Source of the DNA: Pseudomonadota bacterium
GTDB lineage: Bacteria; Pseudomonadota; Gammaproteobacteria; Burkholderiales; Burkholderiaceae_C
Assembly (NCBI GenBank): GCA_023422975.1
Contig: JAFAGF010000097.1
Span: 1 to 7,295, forward strand
Direction of reading: 5' to 3'
DNA: 7,295 nucleotides
Shown here in pieces: positions 5,236 through 7,295 of the stretch. The notes beneath the pieces are model-generated. The model searched no databases, was not told where the DNA came from, and saw nothing but the letters and a program-made list of their open reading frames with translations. A program made the position numbers and the translations under genes. Position 1 is the first letter of the stretch. Every line of letters begins with the position of its first letter.

Positions 5236-7295
5236 TCAATCGTCGATTTCCAGCTCTGGCGCGGTCGCAGAGGGTGCCTCTGGCGCACGCTGCACGGCCA
5301 TGTCGCCGCCGCTGAAGTTCTCCATCTCACGCGCATCGCCGACGCCGGGTAGAGCCATGCGCTCGTACTGGGCCATCATGGCCTGTCCACTGCGCGGCGT
5401 GCCGATGGGGCGACCTGCCTGTCCTTTCCGTGCAGCCGCCAGGTCTTCTTCACTGGGGTACTGGTCCAGCAGCCAATAATCAAACACCCGGCGCGCAATC
5501 GGGGCAGCAGCCGCAGCGCCAAAACCAGCGTTCTCCACAATCAGCGCCACGGCGATCTTGGGGTTTTCTGCGGGTGCATAAGCGATGTACAGCGAGTGAT
5601 CGCGCTGGTGCTCGGCCAGCTTGGCGGCGTTGTATTTTTCTTTCTGGCCCACGGTGACAGCCTGCGCCGTCCCCGTCTTGCCCGCTGAGGTGTAAGGTGC
5701 GCCACCAAACACAAAGCGCGACGTACCCTCCACCGTCACGGCCGCCACTGCGCTGCGCACGGCTTCCACATGCTCAGGCTTGTAGCCCATGGACGTGCCT
5801 TCTTCACGGTACAGCGGCTTGAACTGGCGCGTCACAGCATCCACCGTGCCCTTGCCCAGATGGGGGGTGTGCTGGATACCGTGGTTGGCCAGCATGGAGG
5901 TGGCATAGGCCAGCTGCAGCATGGTGAAGTGGTTGTAGCCTTGGCCAATGCCCAGCGAAATGGTCTCGCCCGCATACCACTTCTTTTGCTCCGGGCGCTT
6001 GTAGGTATTGCGCTTCCACTCGGTACTGGGCAGCACGCCGCGTCCCTCGCCCAGCAAGTCAATGCCGGTCTGGCGGCCAAAACCCATTGGGCCCAGCCAT
6101 TCGTGGATGGTGTCCACCCCCATGTCATTGGCCAGCATGTAGTAGTACACGTTGGAAGACTTGATGATGGAGCGGCGCAGATTGGTCGGGCCATTGGGGT
6201 GCCCGGAGCGGAAGGTGTGGCCCCCAAACGTCCAGCTGCCGCTGTCCTGGATGGTGGTCTCAATCTTGCGTTTGCCCGACTCCAGCCCGGCAATCGCCAT
6301 GAAAGGCTTGTAGGTAGAGCCCGGCGGGTAGGTACCGCGCAGCGCGCGGTTGAGCAAGGGCCGGTCGATGGAGTTGTTCAGCAGATCCCAGTTTTCTTGG
6401 TCAATGCCATCGACAAACAAATTCAGGTCATAGCCGGGCTTGCTGACCATGGCCAGCACCTCGCCATTGCGCGGATCCATGGCAATCAATGCACCACGGC
6501 GCTCGCCATACAAGTCTTCGACCAGCTTTTGCAACCCCACGTCCAGGCTCAGCACCACGGTATCGCCCGGCGTTGCGGGACGGCTATTGAGGCGGCGTAC
6601 GGCAAAGCCCCCGGCGGTGGTTTCCAGTTGCTCCCAGCCCGTCAGGCCGTGCAATTGCTTTTCGTAGCTTTGCTCAATGCCCAGCTTGCCAATCACCTCG
6701 GTGCCACGGTAGTTGGCGTAGTCATCGCTGTCTTCCAGCGCCTCTTGTTCGCGCTGGTTGATGCGGCCGATATAGCCCACCACATGGCCCGCCACATCTT
6801 CCAGCGGGTAATTGCGGAAAAAACGTGCCTTGATATCCACCCCGGGAAAGCGCCAGCGCTGTGCGGTAAAACGCGCCACTTCCTCGTCGCTCAAGCGGGT
6901 GCGCAAAGGAATGGACTCAAAGCGCTTGGAGTCGTCCATCAGTCGCTTGAACTTGCGCCGGTCACGGGGGGTGATCTCCACCAATTCGGACAACGCTTCA
7001 ATCGTGGCTTCCAAGTCTTGAATCTTGGAACGCGTGATCTCCAGCGTGTAGGCGGAATAGTTGGTGGCCAGCACAATGCCGTTGCGGTCCAAAATTTGCC
7101 CCCGGTTGGGCACGATGGGCACCACCGCCGTCCGATTGCTCTCGGCACGCTCGGCAAAGCTGTCGTGGCGCACCACTTGCAACACAAACAGGCGATAGAG
7201 CAGCACCGCAAACATGAGCAGCACCACCAAGGCCACCACGCCAATGCGCAAGCGGAATTTGAAAAGCTCCGCTTCACTGTTACGGACTTCGAAGC
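5236..7295 (-). CDS. mrdA: Penicillin-binding protein 2, peptidoglycan D,D-transpeptidase (5' end outside window)
   Basis: PBP2 is the elongasome transpeptidase that cross-links peptidoglycan during side-wall growth, anchored in the inner membrane with its catalytic domain in the periplasm. Positions below are numbered from the TTG at 7251. That TTG is not the true start: the frame stays open to the edge and reads FEVRNSEAELFKFR before it, matching the usual PBP2 N-terminus, so at least 14 more residues exist and the start lies just outside. A membrane helix covers about 4-24, followed by the dimerisation/pedestal region including VPNRGQILDRNG (47-58). The transpeptidase domain (about 255-590) has all three active-site motifs: STYK at 312-315 (nucleophile S312), SSN at 365-367 and KTG at 525-527. 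A Pro/Ala/Glu-rich tail of about 75 residues follows, making the protein longer than E. coli PBP2 (633). In related genomes mreBCD usually precede it, which would lie to the right. Confidence 0.97.
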   Translation of the reverse strand, partial: FEVRNSEAELFKFRLRIGVVALVVLLMFAVLLYRLFVLQVVRHDSFAERAESNRTAVVPIVPNRGQILDRNGIVLATNYSAYTLEITRSKIQDLEATIEALSELVEITPRDRRKFKRLMDDSKRFESIPLRTRLSDEEVARFTAQRWRFPGVDIKARFFRNYPLEDVAGHVVGYIGRINQREQEALEDSDDYANYRGTEVIGKLGIEQSYEKQLHGLTGWEQLETTAGGFAVRRLNSRPATPGDTVVLSLDVGLQKLVEDLYGERRGALIAMDPRNGEVLAMVSKPGYDLNLFVDGIDQENWDLLNNSIDRPLLNRALRGTYPPGSTYKPFMAIAGLESGKRKIETTIQDSGSWTFGGHTFRSGHPNGPTNLRRSIIKSSNVYYYMLANDMGVDTIHEWLGPMGFGRQTGIDLLGEGRGVLPSTEWKRNTYKRPEQKKWYAGETISLGIGQGYNHFTMLQLAYATSMLANHGIQHTPHLGKGTVDAVTRQFKPLYREEGTSMGYKPEHVEAVRSAVAAVTVEGTSRFVFGGAPYTSAGKTGTAQAVTVGQKEKYNAAKLAEHQRDHSLYIAYAPAENPKIAVALIVENAGFGAAAAAPIARRVFDYWLLDQYPSEEDLAAARKGQAGRPIGTPRSGQAMMAQYERMALPGVGDAREMENFSGGDMAVQRAPEAPSATAPELEIDD

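Noticed and set aside
7249..7251. TTG as the start of mrdA
   Set aside because: The frame continues to the window edge with FEVRNSEAELFKFRLRIG, which agrees with the normal N-terminus of PBP2, so the start must lie outside.
1..7295. CRISPR array, tRNA, rRNA, insertion sequence or phage genes
   Set aside because: I saw no regularly spaced repeats, cloverleaf sequence, transposase or phage protein; the window is ordinary coding chromosome.

Overview
The window looks like chromosomal DNA of a high-GC betaproteobacterium, most likely a member of the Comamonadaceae (Burkholderiales). This rests on the G/C-rich third codon positions, the style of the PBP2 protein (mrdA), and an intergenic palindrome with an AGCTA-Y-TAGCGC core. 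I recall that core from intergenic repeats of this family but could not check it. The genus cannot be fixed from the sequence alone. Genes are tightly packed and no gene-free stretch exceeds about 190 bases.

Layout. (a) 1-1183, plus strand: the 3' end of a polar amino-acid ABC permease, overlapping by ATGA with its ATPase. This is the tail of an uptake operon whose binding protein and permease start lie to the left. (b) 1219-1308: a long imperfect palindrome ending in T6, a probable terminator and also a candidate dispersed repeat. (c) 1326-2252, plus: an EamA/DMT-family transporter. (d) 2253-2375: a convergent gap with small hairpins. (e) 4459 down to 2376, minus: a three-gene set, modA-like binding protein, modB-like permease and LysE/RhtB-type exporter, with gaps of about 21 and 14 nt. 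No modC ATPase is present. (f) 4460-4642: a divergent intergenic region with a perfect 8-bp inverted repeat (CGCTATTC, 7-nt spacer, GAATAGCG) that looks like a ModE operator, next to a -10-like TATTAT for modA. (g) 4643-5155, plus: a short, single-domain TrmO/TsaA-family protein. (h) 5236-7295, minus: mrdA (penicillin-binding protein 2), whose first codons lie beyond the right edge.

The genes fall into an amino-acid importer, two small-molecule permease families (DMT and LysE), a putative molybdate/oxyanion uptake module, a TsaA-domain protein sharing its control region, and the elongasome transpeptidase. The most interesting part is 3047-4643. The ModA-like protein keeps the family fold signature but has non-canonical residues at the positions that bind molybdate in Escherichia coli ModA. 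The system lacks its ATPase, has an exporter appended, and has a ModE-box-like palindrome in the shared divergent promoter region.
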